Assembly: GCA_016840515.1 (NCBI GenBank)
Contig: JAEOSF010000009.1
Coordinates: 1 to 64,000, forward strand
DNA: 64,000 nucleotides
Direction: 5' to 3'
Source of the DNA: Candidatus Borrarchaeum yapensis
GTDB lineage: Archaea > Asgardarchaeota > Sifarchaeia > Borrarchaeales > Borrarchaeaceae
A program made the position numbers and the translations under genes. Below, piece by piece: positions 8,396-17,124 of this stretch; position 1 is the first letter of the stretch; each line of letters starts with the position of its first letter. The notes below the pieces were generated by a model. That model saw nothing but the letters and a program-made list of their open reading frames with translations, was not told where the DNA came from and did no database searches.

Positions 8396-10747
8396 ATGAC
8401 TGAGAAACCTGCCAGTCTGAAAGTAAAAAAATTTAAAACACCAACAGTGGAAATAGATGGATTAGAATTAGCCATAGGACGACTTCTTGAGGAGGAAGAA
8501 TGGGCAGAGCCAGTCGGACCTACACCAAAGCCAGAAATTACCGATTTACGAGCATGGGATCGGAGAGTCTTAGAACGGTATAAACCATACTATATGCCTT
8601 TCTTGGATGTGTGCCCTGCCTTGTGCACGTATGGTCCCTGTGACCTAAGTGCTGGGAAGAAAGGTGCTTGTGGTATTGACATAAATACGCAAGCTAGTCG
8701 CGTAGTGCTTCTTGCATGTTGCATGGGTGCATCAGCTCACGCTGCACACGGACGTCACCTTTTAGATCATTTAATTGAGAAATATGGAAGTGACTACCCT
8801 ATCGATATGGGGGAAGGTGTCGAAGTAGAAGCACCAATGACTCGTCTAATTGTCGGGAAAAAACCAAAAACACTTGGTGACTTATTGGAAGCACAAAGCT
8901 ACGTTGAGGAACAAATTACGCATTGTGTAAGTGCAGCCCACACTGGCCAAGAAGGCGATAATATCGATTATGAATCAAAAGCCCTGCACGTTAGCATGTG
9001 CGACAGCCTGGGCATGGAAATTGCTGACATCGCTCAAATAGTTGGTTACGATTTACCAAAAGGTGAACCGGATGCCCCACTTATTGAACTTGGAGCAGGT
9101 ACTATAGATAAATCAAAGCCAGTAATTTTAGTAATAGGTCACAATGTGGCAGCAGGAGCAGAAATTGCTGATTATCTACAAGCAAATAATCTTTATGACG
9201 ACATCGAACTCTGCGGAATTTGTTGCACCGCTCTCGATATCACTCGCTATTATAATCGAGCGAAGGTTGTAGGCGCAATGTACGAACAATTAAAGGTTAT
9301 ACGTTCTGGCCTTGCTGATGTTATTATGGTTGATGAACAATGCGTGAGGACAGATATACTTGACGTGGCAAAAGAAGTAAAAGCGCCTGTTATCGCAACA
9401 CTAAATAAAATGACGCTAGGACTGAAAGATCGTACACATGACTCTGTTGATCAGATAGTAAGTGATCTTGCATCCTATAAGGATGAAGGTGCGTTAATTT
9501 TAGAAGCAGATATTGCTGCAGAAGTAGCGGTTAAGTTAGCAATGGAGATAACGCCAAAGAGACAGAAGTTCAAAGTTATTCCAAGCGATGAGGAATTTGT
9601 AGAATTGGTTAACAAATGTGTAAACTGTGAGCTTTGTAAGAGAGCATGCCCACTGGATCTTGAAATTCCTGCTGCAATGAGTGCTGCAAAACAAGGTGAC
9701 TACCAGCCACTTGCCGAACTTCATGACCTATGTATAGGTTGTGGACGTTGCGAGGGTATCTGTCGTGACGATATTAACATTCTAAGCGTAATTGAAAAAG
9801 CGGCTGAAAAATATATCAAAGAAGAAAAGTATAAAGTGCGTGCTGGACGTGGTCCAATTACTGATATAGAAATCCGTGACGTTGGTGCACCGATCGTGCT
9901 TGGAGAGATTCCAGGAGTTGTTGCAATCGTTGGATGTCCAAATTATCCTAACGGAGCGAGTGAAATAGGGAAACTCGCCGAAGAATTTCTTAAAAGACGA
10001 TACATTGTCGTTTCAAGTGGCTGTGGAGCCATGGATATCGGAAAGTACAGAGATGAAGAAGGACTTACGCTTTACGAAAAGTATCCCGGATATTTTGATG
10101 CTGGTGGTTTAGTAAATGTAGGCTCATGCGTTTCAAATGCACACATTGATGGTGCAGTCGTAAAAATAGCAAACATCTTTGCAAAACGACCTCTTAGAGG
10201 CAATTATGAAGAGATAGCAGACTATGTTTTGAACCGTGTCGGAGCTGTAGGTATAGCCTGGGGAGCAATGAGTCAAAAAGCAGCCTCCATTGGAACAGGA
10301 GCGAACCGCCTAGGTATTCCTGTGATTGTGGGACCGCATGGTGGTAAATATAGACGATTCTATATGGGTCGTTCAGAGAAAGATGAAGACTGGGAAGTCT
10401 ACAATGCTCGTACAGGCGAGAAAGTGAATGTGGCTCCAGCCCCTGAGCATCTTATTTATGCAGCTGAATCTATAGAAGAATGCATAGTAGCAACTGCAAA
10501 GTTATGTCTGCGACCAAATGACACAACAAAGGGTAGAGCAATTAAATTAACACATTACATCGACTTACATCAAAAATATATCGGGACATTCCCCGATGAT
10601 GTCTACAAGTACGTTCGAACGGAAGCGGATGTACCTATCACCATAAAAGACAAGGTTATGGCACATCTGAAGGAAAAAGGCTGGGAACCGCGTGAAATCC
10701 CTGATCCAACTTTATTGCCAAGATTAGTTAGAAAACCAAAGAAATGA
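8396..10747 (+). CDS. cdhA: CO dehydrogenase/ACDS complex alpha subunit
   Basis: This is the nickel-iron CO dehydrogenase subunit of the archaeal acetyl-CoA decarbonylase/synthase complex, which interconverts CO and CO2 in the Wood-Ljungdahl pathway. It is about 783 residues, normal for CdhA. The N-terminal cysteine cluster (CPALCTYGPCDLSAGKKGAC) fits the bridging and B-cluster region. Two ferredoxin-type motifs, CVNCELCKRAC and CIGCGRCEGIC, are inserted near residues 410-460, as in archaeal CdhA but not in bacterial CooS. Later cysteines (GCPNYP, SSGCGAMD, VGSCVSNAH) fit the C-cluster. The ORF track starts at TTG 8360; I prefer ATG 8396 because a perfect AAAGGAGG lies just upstream. cdhB follows after 9 bases. 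Confidence 0.95.
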   Translation: MTEKPASLKVKKFKTPTVEIDGLELAIGRLLEEEEWAEPVGPTPKPEITDLRAWDRRVLERYKPYYMPFLDVCPALCTYGPCDLSAGKKGACGIDINTQASRVVLLACCMGASAHAAHGRHLLDHLIEKYGSDYPIDMGEGVEVEAPMTRLIVGKKPKTLGDLLEAQSYVEEQITHCVSAAHTGQEGDNIDYESKALHVSMCDSLGMEIADIAQIVGYDLPKGEPDAPLIELGAGTIDKSKPVILVIGHNVAAGAEIADYLQANNLYDDIELCGICCTALDITRYYNRAKVVGAMYEQLKVIRSGLADVIMVDEQCVRTDILDVAKEVKAPVIATLNKMTLGLKDRTHDSVDQIVSDLASYKDEGALILEADIAAEVAVKLAMEITPKRQKFKVIPSDEEFVELVNKCVNCELCKRACPLDLEIPAAMSAAKQGDYQPLAELHDLCIGCGRCEGICRDDINILSVIEKAAEKYIKEEKYKVRAGRGPITDIEIRDVGAPIVLGEIPGVVAIVGCPNYPNGASEIGKLAEEFLKRRYIVVSSGCGAMDIGKYRDEEGLTLYEKYPGYFDAGGLVNVGSCVSNAHIDGAVVKIANIFAKRPLRGNYEEIADYVLNRVGAVGIAWGAMSQKAASIGTGANRLGIPVIVGPHGGKYRRFYMGRSEKDEDWEVYNARTGEKVNVAPAPEHLIYAAESIEECIVATAKLCLRPNDTTKGRAIKLTHYIDLHQKYIGTFPDDVYKYVRTEADVPITIKDKVMAHLKEKGWEPREIPDPTLLPRLVRKPKK

Positions 10748-10756
10748 GGGTAAAAA

Positions 10757-11281
10757 ATGAATATGCCATATAATATAGCTAATGTAAGAGGTCCACTTAC
10801 AGCAACTGTTATGACACCTAATACTGTAGTCAACTTACTTAAGCGTGCAGAACGTCCTATACTGATCGTTGAAAGCAATGCGTTGAAGGCAGTAGATGAC
10901 AAATCGCCAATAGATTTCGCAATCGAGTTTGCCAAGAAGACAGAAATGCCAGTTGTAGCTACAGCACATACTATGAAAGCCTTTCTTGAAAGAGAATTCG
11001 AAGCAGCCGCTGTTATGGGCGTAGCAGATATCACTAATCGGATTATTGACCCAGAATGGAAAGGTCTAGACGGAAAAGGCGGTTATGACGTCATTTTTTA
11101 TCTAGGCGGTCTCTATTACTTCCAAACACAAATTCTCGCTTCCATAAAGCACGGTGCTACGAGTTTAAAGTCGGTCAGCTTAGATCGATCATACGATCCT
11201 AATGCTACCTTTAGTTTTGGAAATCTAACAGTGGATGAATGGAGTGCAGCACTCGAAGAAATACTTACTCTATTGAAATAG
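10757..11281 (+). CDS. cdhB: CO dehydrogenase/ACDS complex epsilon subunit
   Basis: The 174-residue protein matches the CdhB family: an N-terminal NVRGPLTATVMTP stretch, RPILIVESNAL, and a Rossmann-like fold with a C-terminal SFGNLTVDEW. In the archaeal ACDS complex CdhB associates with CdhA in the CO dehydrogenase component. It follows cdhA by 9 bases, after a GAGGGT site. No cdhC, cdhD or cdhE follows in this window, so the acetyl-CoA synthase and corrinoid subunits must be elsewhere or absent. Confidence 0.93.
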   Translation: MNMPYNIANVRGPLTATVMTPNTVVNLLKRAERPILIVESNALKAVDDKSPIDFAIEFAKKTEMPVVATAHTMKAFLEREFEAAAVMGVADITNRIIDPEWKGLDGKGGYDVIFYLGGLYYFQTQILASIKHGATSLKSVSLDRSYDPNATFSFGNLTVDEWSAALEEILTLLK

Positions 11282-11302
11282 TGAATTCACTAAATCTATA
11301 TC

Positions 11303-11318
11303 TCTTTTTTTCTTTTTA
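11303..11318 (+). terminator. T-rich terminator after cdhB
   Basis: The run TCTCTTTTTTTCTTTTT lies about 25 bases after the cdhB stop, a usual archaeal intrinsic terminator. No strong hairpin precedes it. Confidence 0.45.
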
Positions 11319-11535
11319 CGCTTTTAACTGAATTTTTAACAAATCTTTAGCGTAAAAGCTAAAGACGCTCTGTGAAAATAGGCGAATAAAGAAAATTCTC
11401 TTTGATAAGTTTTGTCGGAAATCAGAAGAGAGTTCTAGCATCCCATACGCTTAGCAAAGAATTCCTCAATTCTTCTAAGAGCATAATAATTCAAATAAGA
11501 TAATGTACTATCATATAATGGAGTTAATTAATTCC

Positions 11536-12010
11536 CAGTGTGACATCCTCCCCAGCCTTTCGGATGAGACTTCCAGCTATCCACTGTAGTTCTCGCTCCC
11601 TCACGGGAGGCATCGCTTCGCCACTGTCACTACAACTATGGGCTTACGGAAACTTACCAGGTTGCACACGCTGCTCACCCTTACCCTGCCCCTTCTTCAT
11701 CTGCCTACAGAATGCTATTGAGCTGTTACCGGCCTGTCCGACAGGTTAGCAAGCTGTAAACAATAAGGGGAATATCTTGCCACGCTGGATAAGACCTCAT
11801 GCACGGGCTTCCTCACGTTTAGCCCTGTCACTTGCTGACTGGTCGCTTACATGAGGATATGCCTCCACCCAGTCGGGCATTACGGATACACTTGCTGTAC
11901 CATATAGAGAGGTTCTAAAAAACTATAAAAAGCCATCGGCTTTCATCCCCTCCCTCTCGGAAGGAGACTTCCCACCGACAAAGTTTAAAATCTGTAAGTT
12001 ATCTCCCATG
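11536..12010 (-). mobile_element. Degenerate IS200/IS605-type element, transposase missing
   Basis: This block of about 475 bases is much richer in GC than its surroundings and is full of hairpins, such as CTCCC-TCAC-GGGAG, CCTGT-CCG-ACAGG and AAAGCC-ATC-GGCTTT. At the left boundary the minus strand ends CTGGGGAGGATGTCAC, the typical right-end style of IS605/tnpB elements. A similar block (CATCCCCTCCCTCTCGG, then GAGACTTCCC) recurs near 11946-11975, so there are two related end-like segments in the same orientation. No tnpA or tnpB frame remains; the ORF-track line inside (11540-11749) is spurious. The sequence TTAATTAATT flanks the block on both sides (about 11524-11533 and 12012-12021). It sits just upstream of the gene at 12041 and may retain a guide-RNA-like transcript. 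Confidence 0.6.
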
Positions 12011-12040
12011 ATTAATTAATTAGGTGAGGTTACAACGAAA

Positions 12041-12379
12041 ATGAGTGAAAAGGAAAGCAAAAAGGAAGTAGAAAAAGAGGAGAAGGAAGATATCTGGTTT
12101 ACATTTGGGAACATTAAAATGGTCATAAGCAAACAAGCAGAAGGGTGGACTAATATCGCAGTGTTTTTTCAGGCTGACGAAATAAAAGAAACAAAAATTG
12201 GTAAAAGGGTTCAATTTGGCATAATGGATCGCCACTTACCACAGTTCTTAGATGCTTTGTCAGGGACATCGACAGAACCTGAAAAGCCAATTGAGCCAAT
12301 TAGTGAAGCCGATAAGAAAATACTGGAACTAGGTAAGAAGATAATTGAATTAATCAAATCTTCAGCTGTTTTAAAGTAA
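12041..12379 (+). CDS. Hypothetical charged protein, 112 residues
   Basis: The protein has a Lys/Glu-rich N-terminus (about 20 residues), a compact predicted beta-rich centre (DIWFTFGNIKMVISKQ, then IAVFFQADEI), and a C-terminal helix (ILELGKKIIELIKSS). No family is recognised. ATG at 12041 is preceded by GGTGAGG. The insertion element ends only about 30 bases upstream, so its promoter may have been replaced or altered. Confidence 0.7.
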   Translation: MSEKESKKEVEKEEKEDIWFTFGNIKMVISKQAEGWTNIAVFFQADEIKETKIGKRVQFGIMDRHLPQFLDALSGTSTEPEKPIEPISEADKKILELGKKIIELIKSSAVLK

Positions 12380-12383
12380 AATA

Positions 12384-12410
12384 TTTTTTTTTACCCCTTT
12401 TTTGCAGAGA
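12384..12410 (+). terminator. Double T-run terminator
   Basis: Two T-runs separated by ACCCC follow the stop of the 112-residue protein directly, the usual form of an archaeal terminator. Confidence 0.5.
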
Positions 12411-12518
12411 TTCCCTATTTTTATTTATGAGAAGAAAAAAATAAATTTAAACAACAAATTTGCATCGAAGATTTTTTATTACACCCTTTGACTAAATGAC
12501 TTAAGTGAGGAGTACACG

Positions 12519-14324
12519 ATGAGTTCGAATAACAGCGAAATTCTTTCTAAGATTTTAGACGAAGAGCAGTATGAAGTGTATCTTTCGGTTTACTCGATGG
12601 GATCAGTAGCTAGCATAGGTCAAATAAGTTTGATCACGGGACTTGACCTTCTAAAGGTGTCAAAAGTCGTAGAAGACCTAATAAATCTAGGTTTATTAAA
12701 GAAAGTAGAAGGATTAATGCCTCGCTATATTGCCCTCCATTCACATCTTCTTTCAACAGTCGAAATTGACAAAAATTTTCGGTATGAGATGTTGAATCTT
12801 AGATTTCAGATTGAAAAAGACTTAGAGGAAGCACTTCGTGATACTCTTTCTTCTCTAAAAGAATATACAGAAAAATATACCTCAAAGTTTACAGAAGCCA
12901 TAGAGCTCTTTTATGGAAGTTTTCTTCAAGAAAAAGAAAGCCTTGAAAGAAGTATTTCTCAGATATTTTCTTCTTTTGATGAATTGATTACAGAAACAAA
13001 GCAACAATATTCCACGATTTTTACCAATATCGTTCGCAATTATTTCTTAGAAGAACATGGACCTCTAATAAAACTGCGAAACCATATTTTCAGCGAACTT
13101 GATACTCAAGTTCAAATACATGAAGAAAAACTACTAAAAAGCCAACCAGAAACAGAAGAGGTTTTTGATAGCTATAAAGACTGCCTAAATACTTCAAAAA
13201 ACCAATTTCAACAAATTATTGAGAGAATAGTCACTTCGAATGAAGCAAAATTCTTGAGTATAATAGAAGAGATTCGCAGATTGTATAATGAATCCATAAT
13301 TCAAACTGATGAGTTTACTCAGGCACAAAAAGAATTTGATGAGAAAACCAATACTCTAAAAGATACCCTGATATTAGATAATGATTTGTTCAAACGTGAT
13401 GTAAAAAAGGATTTAGTAGAAACCGTAGATTCAACAACTTCTAATCTTTCAGAAAAACTTCTCAATGTTCTTCAAGATTCCGTTGAACATTATAAATCTA
13501 CGACTGCAGCACTAAAAGATGAACTAATGAAGAGTGTTGCTCAATTTCAGAGTGAAGAAATAGAAAAATCATTAGATGACTACACTCAAAAATTAGAAGA
13601 CCGCTTTTCTAAAATTGTTGATGCTTCCAAAGAAAAAATTCAGGAATCCTCACAAATTATTGAAAAACTGTTATCTGACTCAATGAAACAGTTAGAAACA
13701 TCATTAAACGAATCAGTTACTTCTTTAGATAGTGATGTAAATAATTTTCTCAGAGAAAAGCAAACCTATTACAAGGAGAAAATGGCTGTTTCCAAGCAAA
13801 AGATAAGCGAAAAAATTGAAGCCAGTGTCTATTTACTTGAAGAAACCGAAAAAATGCTAAATAAAATTGTGGATGATAGCAAATTCATCAAACTACCAGG
13901 ATATCAAAGAACTTTTACTATACAAGGAGAAAAGAATGCAATTAATTACGCACGTGATATGATCCTTCGAACTAAATCAACAATAACGCTCGTTACACCA
14001 ACTCTCTCCCCTGAACTCCTTGGCACTGCAAAAAATGCATCAAGCCGCACACGCCTTATTTTCGTAACAGATATTGATCTGACTCGATATGGAGATTCAG
14101 TAAAAGAGCTAATAGCCAAAGGAAATATCCGTTTTAAACAATATGATAAGCAGGATTATTGGGCTGTCTTAAGAGATCGTGAGGAAGTACTTTTTGGTCC
14201 ACAAGTTGAAAAAGAAGGCGATGAATTCGTTGCAATTCTATCTGAACATGAAGGAACAGTTCATATTTTTGAGCAATTTATGAATTCTCAGTTCTTAGGA
14301 CGTAGCAAAGATGTACTCCTGTGA
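12519..14324 (+). CDS. TrmB-like regulator with long coiled coil
   Basis: The protein has 601 residues. The N-terminal 70 residues form a TrmB-type winged helix (GSVASIGQISLITGLDLLKVSKVVEDL). Residues about 90-450 are a continuous charged helical region of coiled-coil character. The C-terminal 130 residues (STITLVTPTLSPELL, then RLIFVTDIDLTRYGD and WAVLRDREEVLFGP) match the TrmB C-terminal, phospholipase-D-like effector fold. TrmB proteins usually have about 250-350 residues and bind sugars; here the middle is replaced by a long rod. GGAG precedes ATG at 12519. It may be a regulator, or a structural protein with a regulator-derived head. Confidence 0.75.
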   Translation: MSSNNSEILSKILDEEQYEVYLSVYSMGSVASIGQISLITGLDLLKVSKVVEDLINLGLLKKVEGLMPRYIALHSHLLSTVEIDKNFRYEMLNLRFQIEKDLEEALRDTLSSLKEYTEKYTSKFTEAIELFYGSFLQEKESLERSISQIFSSFDELITETKQQYSTIFTNIVRNYFLEEHGPLIKLRNHIFSELDTQVQIHEEKLLKSQPETEEVFDSYKDCLNTSKNQFQQIIERIVTSNEAKFLSIIEEIRRLYNESIIQTDEFTQAQKEFDEKTNTLKDTLILDNDLFKRDVKKDLVETVDSTTSNLSEKLLNVLQDSVEHYKSTTAALKDELMKSVAQFQSEEIEKSLDDYTQKLEDRFSKIVDASKEKIQESSQIIEKLLSDSMKQLETSLNESVTSLDSDVNNFLREKQTYYKEKMAVSKQKISEKIEASVYLLEETEKMLNKIVDDSKFIKLPGYQRTFTIQGEKNAINYARDMILRTKSTITLVTPTLSPELLGTAKNASSRTRLIFVTDIDLTRYGDSVKELIAKGNIRFKQYDKQDYWAVLRDREEVLFGPQVEKEGDEFVAILSEHEGTVHIFEQFMNSQFLGRSKDVLL

Positions 14325-14371
14325 TAGATAGAAAAAAATACAGAAAAATAAAAAGACCAAAATCTTTGTTA

Positions 14372-15268
14372 TTATCTAAAGATTACGGCTGTTGTACAGT
14401 ATGCTAGCTTTGCAATATTGTACACATCTGTGCCAATAAGCCCTCCAAATCCCCTAGGTCGATGTTTGGCCCCTACAACAAGCAAATCAAAGTTTAGTTT
14501 CTTGGTAAATTCCACGATTGATTTACTGAAATCCCGTCCAATTATGATTCGAGGAATCAGTGGTTCGCCAATGACACAACTAAATTCTCCAACGTTCCTT
14601 AAAAACTCTTTTTCCTCTTGTTGAATTTCAGGGGATGTCGCATCTAATGGGAGGATATCAGGAAGTTCGACAACATGAGCGAGGTGGATTTCAATATTTG
14701 GGGATATGACACTGTAGGCACATGAAGCCATGGCTGTAGTTAATTTAAGAGCGGCCTTATCCTCACCAAGAGTCCGGTATGGAACTAGGATACGTCGAAT
14801 TTTTACACGTCGATAAGCCGTCCAGTCTTCAAAGGGTGTGAAGACTATGAAAACTGGAACTTCAGCCTTTCTAGCGACTTCGTAAGTACTAGTTCCTAAA
14901 AGTTCTCGTGATAGTTTTATACGTTGGGCACCCATCACAATGAGGTCTGCATCAATTTCATCGGCTTTCTTTAAAATTATTTCTGCCGTGCTTCCGTCAC
15001 CCTCAACTGAATCAAGATCTACTGTGATTTTTAGTTCTTCTGCATATACGCTGATCTCATCATATAAATCCTCAAGTAACTGTTCTTCGTCCTCTTTATC
15101 TTCCTCTTCGACGTGTAAAATCCATATCTTCGCATTTGCACATTCTGCTAAGAAGAATGCCACAGTAATTGCATCTCCTTCAGCAGGAAAACCTTTTATT
15201 GGGAGTAGAATGTTATTTAAGCCTATCGTACAGCCCCATTCCAAATCGTCTAAAAAACTTCTTGTCAC
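14372..15268 (-). CDS. Tandem-domain universal stress protein
   Basis: The protein holds two UspA domains in 298 residues. Domain 1 (about 17-147) ends with the ATP-binding type signature VMGAQRIKLSRELLGTST. Domain 2 (about 155-298) ends with VVGAKHRPRGFGGLIGTDVY. USPs bind ATP or AMP and often modulate transporters. This gene is divergent from a pair of amino-acid permeases, which supports such a role here. The start is GTG at 15268. Confidence 0.9.
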   Translation of the reverse strand: MTRSFLDDLEWGCTIGLNNILLPIKGFPAEGDAITVAFFLAECANAKIWILHVEEEDKEDEEQLLEDLYDEISVYAEELKITVDLDSVEGDGSTAEIILKKADEIDADLIVMGAQRIKLSRELLGTSTYEVARKAEVPVFIVFTPFEDWTAYRRVKIRRILVPYRTLGEDKAALKLTTAMASCAYSVISPNIEIHLAHVVELPDILPLDATSPEIQQEEKEFLRNVGEFSCVIGEPLIPRIIIGRDFSKSIVEFTKKLNFDLLVVGAKHRPRGFGGLIGTDVYNIAKLAYCTTAVIFR

Positions 15269-15605
15269 GGGTCGAGAACGTTGAATTCTGAAACCTCCAG
15301 CCGAACACGCCTTTTTTACATTATTACTAGTTCTTTAAAGAACTTATACTTTTCGCTTTATGCTATTTTACTAAATCATTCAGATTAAAAAACTCAGTAA
15401 AAGCTCTGAGGCGCTCATATTGAGAAGGTCTAAATATATCAAAGGCTTTTCGGTAACAAGCCAACCGCGACAAAAGAGAGCTTTTGAATATGCCATCCGT
15501 AAAAGTAAAATTTTTATATCTAAGCATTTCCTCACAATTTCACTCGGATCAGACAGAATTAATACTTATTGAACAATTTTTCTCAATTTATGTGAGCGAC
15601 TTGCT
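15269..15605. other. Divergent intergenic region, USP and permease
   Basis: These 337 bases separate two outward-facing genes and should carry both promoters. AT-rich TATA-like stretches are present (for example TAAATATATC near 15432 and TTTTTATATCTAAG near 15510). No small gene or RNA is recognised. Confidence 0.35.
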
Positions 15606-17024
15606 ATGACAGCTGAACCAATCTTGCTTGACATGGAATATGAATTAGCAAGAACGTTAAGCCTCCTCGATCTTACAATGATCGGGGTAGCTGGCATGAT
15701 AGGCGCAGGAATATTCGTATTAACTGGTGTTGCCGCTGGCGTTGCAGGTCCAGCGTTAGTGTTAGCATTCTTGTTGAACGGGATTATAACAACTTTTACA
15801 GCTTTGTGTTATGCTGAGTTGGGGTCAGCTATACCCGAGGCAGGAGGTGGCTTTTTATGGGTGAGGGAAGGTGTCGGTGGGCCGAGTGGATTTGTGTCTG
15901 GATGGATGTCTTGGTTAGCTCATACTGTCGCGGGGAGTTTGTACGCGCTTGGATTTGGTGCATATTTTGCGCTGGCATTGGAGATTATGGGCGTTTCTCT
16001 TTTTGGTCTTGGATTGGAGTTGACAGTCAAAGTTCTTGCTGTTATTATAGTGATAATCTTTATGCTGATTAACTTTAAGGGCGTTTCAGAGACAGGAACC
16101 GCTGGTAATATTGTCACCATTGCAAAAATAATCATTTTAGCCATATTCATTGGTAGCGGTCTTTATGTGATGTATACCCGTCCAGATTTCGGTCTTAGCA
16201 ATTTTCAGCCTTTATTCCCAAATGGTCTGAGCGGTCTTTTTTTAGCATGTGGCCTGACGTTTATTGCATTCGAAGGTTATGAAATCATTGCACAAGCAGG
16301 AGAAGAAGTACGTAATCCCAGAAAAAACGTCCCTAAAGCAACTTTTGTTTCAATTCTGATAGTAGTTCCAATTTATGCATTCGTTGCATTCGTTTCTCTT
16401 GGAGCACTTACCGTTGAAACCGGCACGACATGGGAGTTCTTAGCGCAATTTGGTGAATTAGGACTGGTGGAAGCGGCTAAGCAGTTCATGCCAGCTGGAA
16501 TATTTTTACTAACAATTGGAGGGCTACTTTCCACAATGTCAGCTCTCAACGCAACAACTTACTCATCAACCAGAGTTTGTTTTGCGATGGCCAGAGATAA
16601 TTTCATTCCGAGGAAATTAGCAAGTATTCATAGAAAGACTCGAACGCCTCATATAGCGCTTTTAATGAGTGGGCTTATAATGATCGGTATGGCGGTGTCA
16701 ATTCCTTTGGAAGATGTTGCATCTGCGTCATCGATTATGTTTCTGCTCCTTTTCTTACTGGTCGATGTTTCTGTGATTATGATTCGCAGAAAGATTGGGA
16801 AACAATTGGACTATGGCTATAAAACGCCACTCTTTCCATTAGTTCCAATTATCGCAATTTGTGCAAATCTTGGCCTTGCTATTTATCTCTTCTTTTACAG
16901 TCCAACAGCTTGGTATGTTACGCTCGCTTGGATTGGTGTCGGACTTCTGATATATTATCTTTACAGCAACAGGCACTATATTAGAAGAAAAGATCATTGG
17001 AAGAAATATGCTCACTTGAAGTGA
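15606..17024 (+). CDS. APC-superfamily amino-acid permease, copy 1
   Basis: The 472-residue protein has about 12 membrane helices. Helix 1 carries the substrate and sodium or proton site motif GMIGAGIFVLTG, helix 6 has FIAFEGYEIIAQAGEE, and helix 8 has STMSALNATTYSSTR. These place it in the amino acid-polyamine-organocation family. It is closely similar to the next gene, so the two arose by tandem duplication. It is probably in an operon with it and is divergent from the USP gene. Confidence 0.93.
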   Translation: MTAEPILLDMEYELARTLSLLDLTMIGVAGMIGAGIFVLTGVAAGVAGPALVLAFLLNGIITTFTALCYAELGSAIPEAGGGFLWVREGVGGPSGFVSGWMSWLAHTVAGSLYALGFGAYFALALEIMGVSLFGLGLELTVKVLAVIIVIIFMLINFKGVSETGTAGNIVTIAKIIILAIFIGSGLYVMYTRPDFGLSNFQPLFPNGLSGLFLACGLTFIAFEGYEIIAQAGEEVRNPRKNVPKATFVSILIVVPIYAFVAFVSLGALTVETGTTWEFLAQFGELGLVEAAKQFMPAGIFLLTIGGLLSTMSALNATTYSSTRVCFAMARDNFIPRKLASIHRKTRTPHIALLMSGLIMIGMAVSIPLEDVASASSIMFLLLFLLVDVSVIMIRRKIGKQLDYGYKTPLFPLVPIIAICANLGLAIYLFFYSPTAWYVTLAWIGVGLLIYYLYSNRHYIRRKDHWKKYAHLK

Positions 17025-17124
17025 TGCTAAAATAATATAAGTCTCGGTGAACGTTATGACGCAAATATACATTCAAGTGAAGGATCTATAAATATTATTT
17101 TTCCAACTATTTGTGGTAATCGCT

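Noticed and set aside
11540-11749. ORF-track frame inside the IS605-like block
   Set aside because: It runs through hairpins, reads as low-complexity Ser/Pro/Cys and has no ribosome-binding site or family match.
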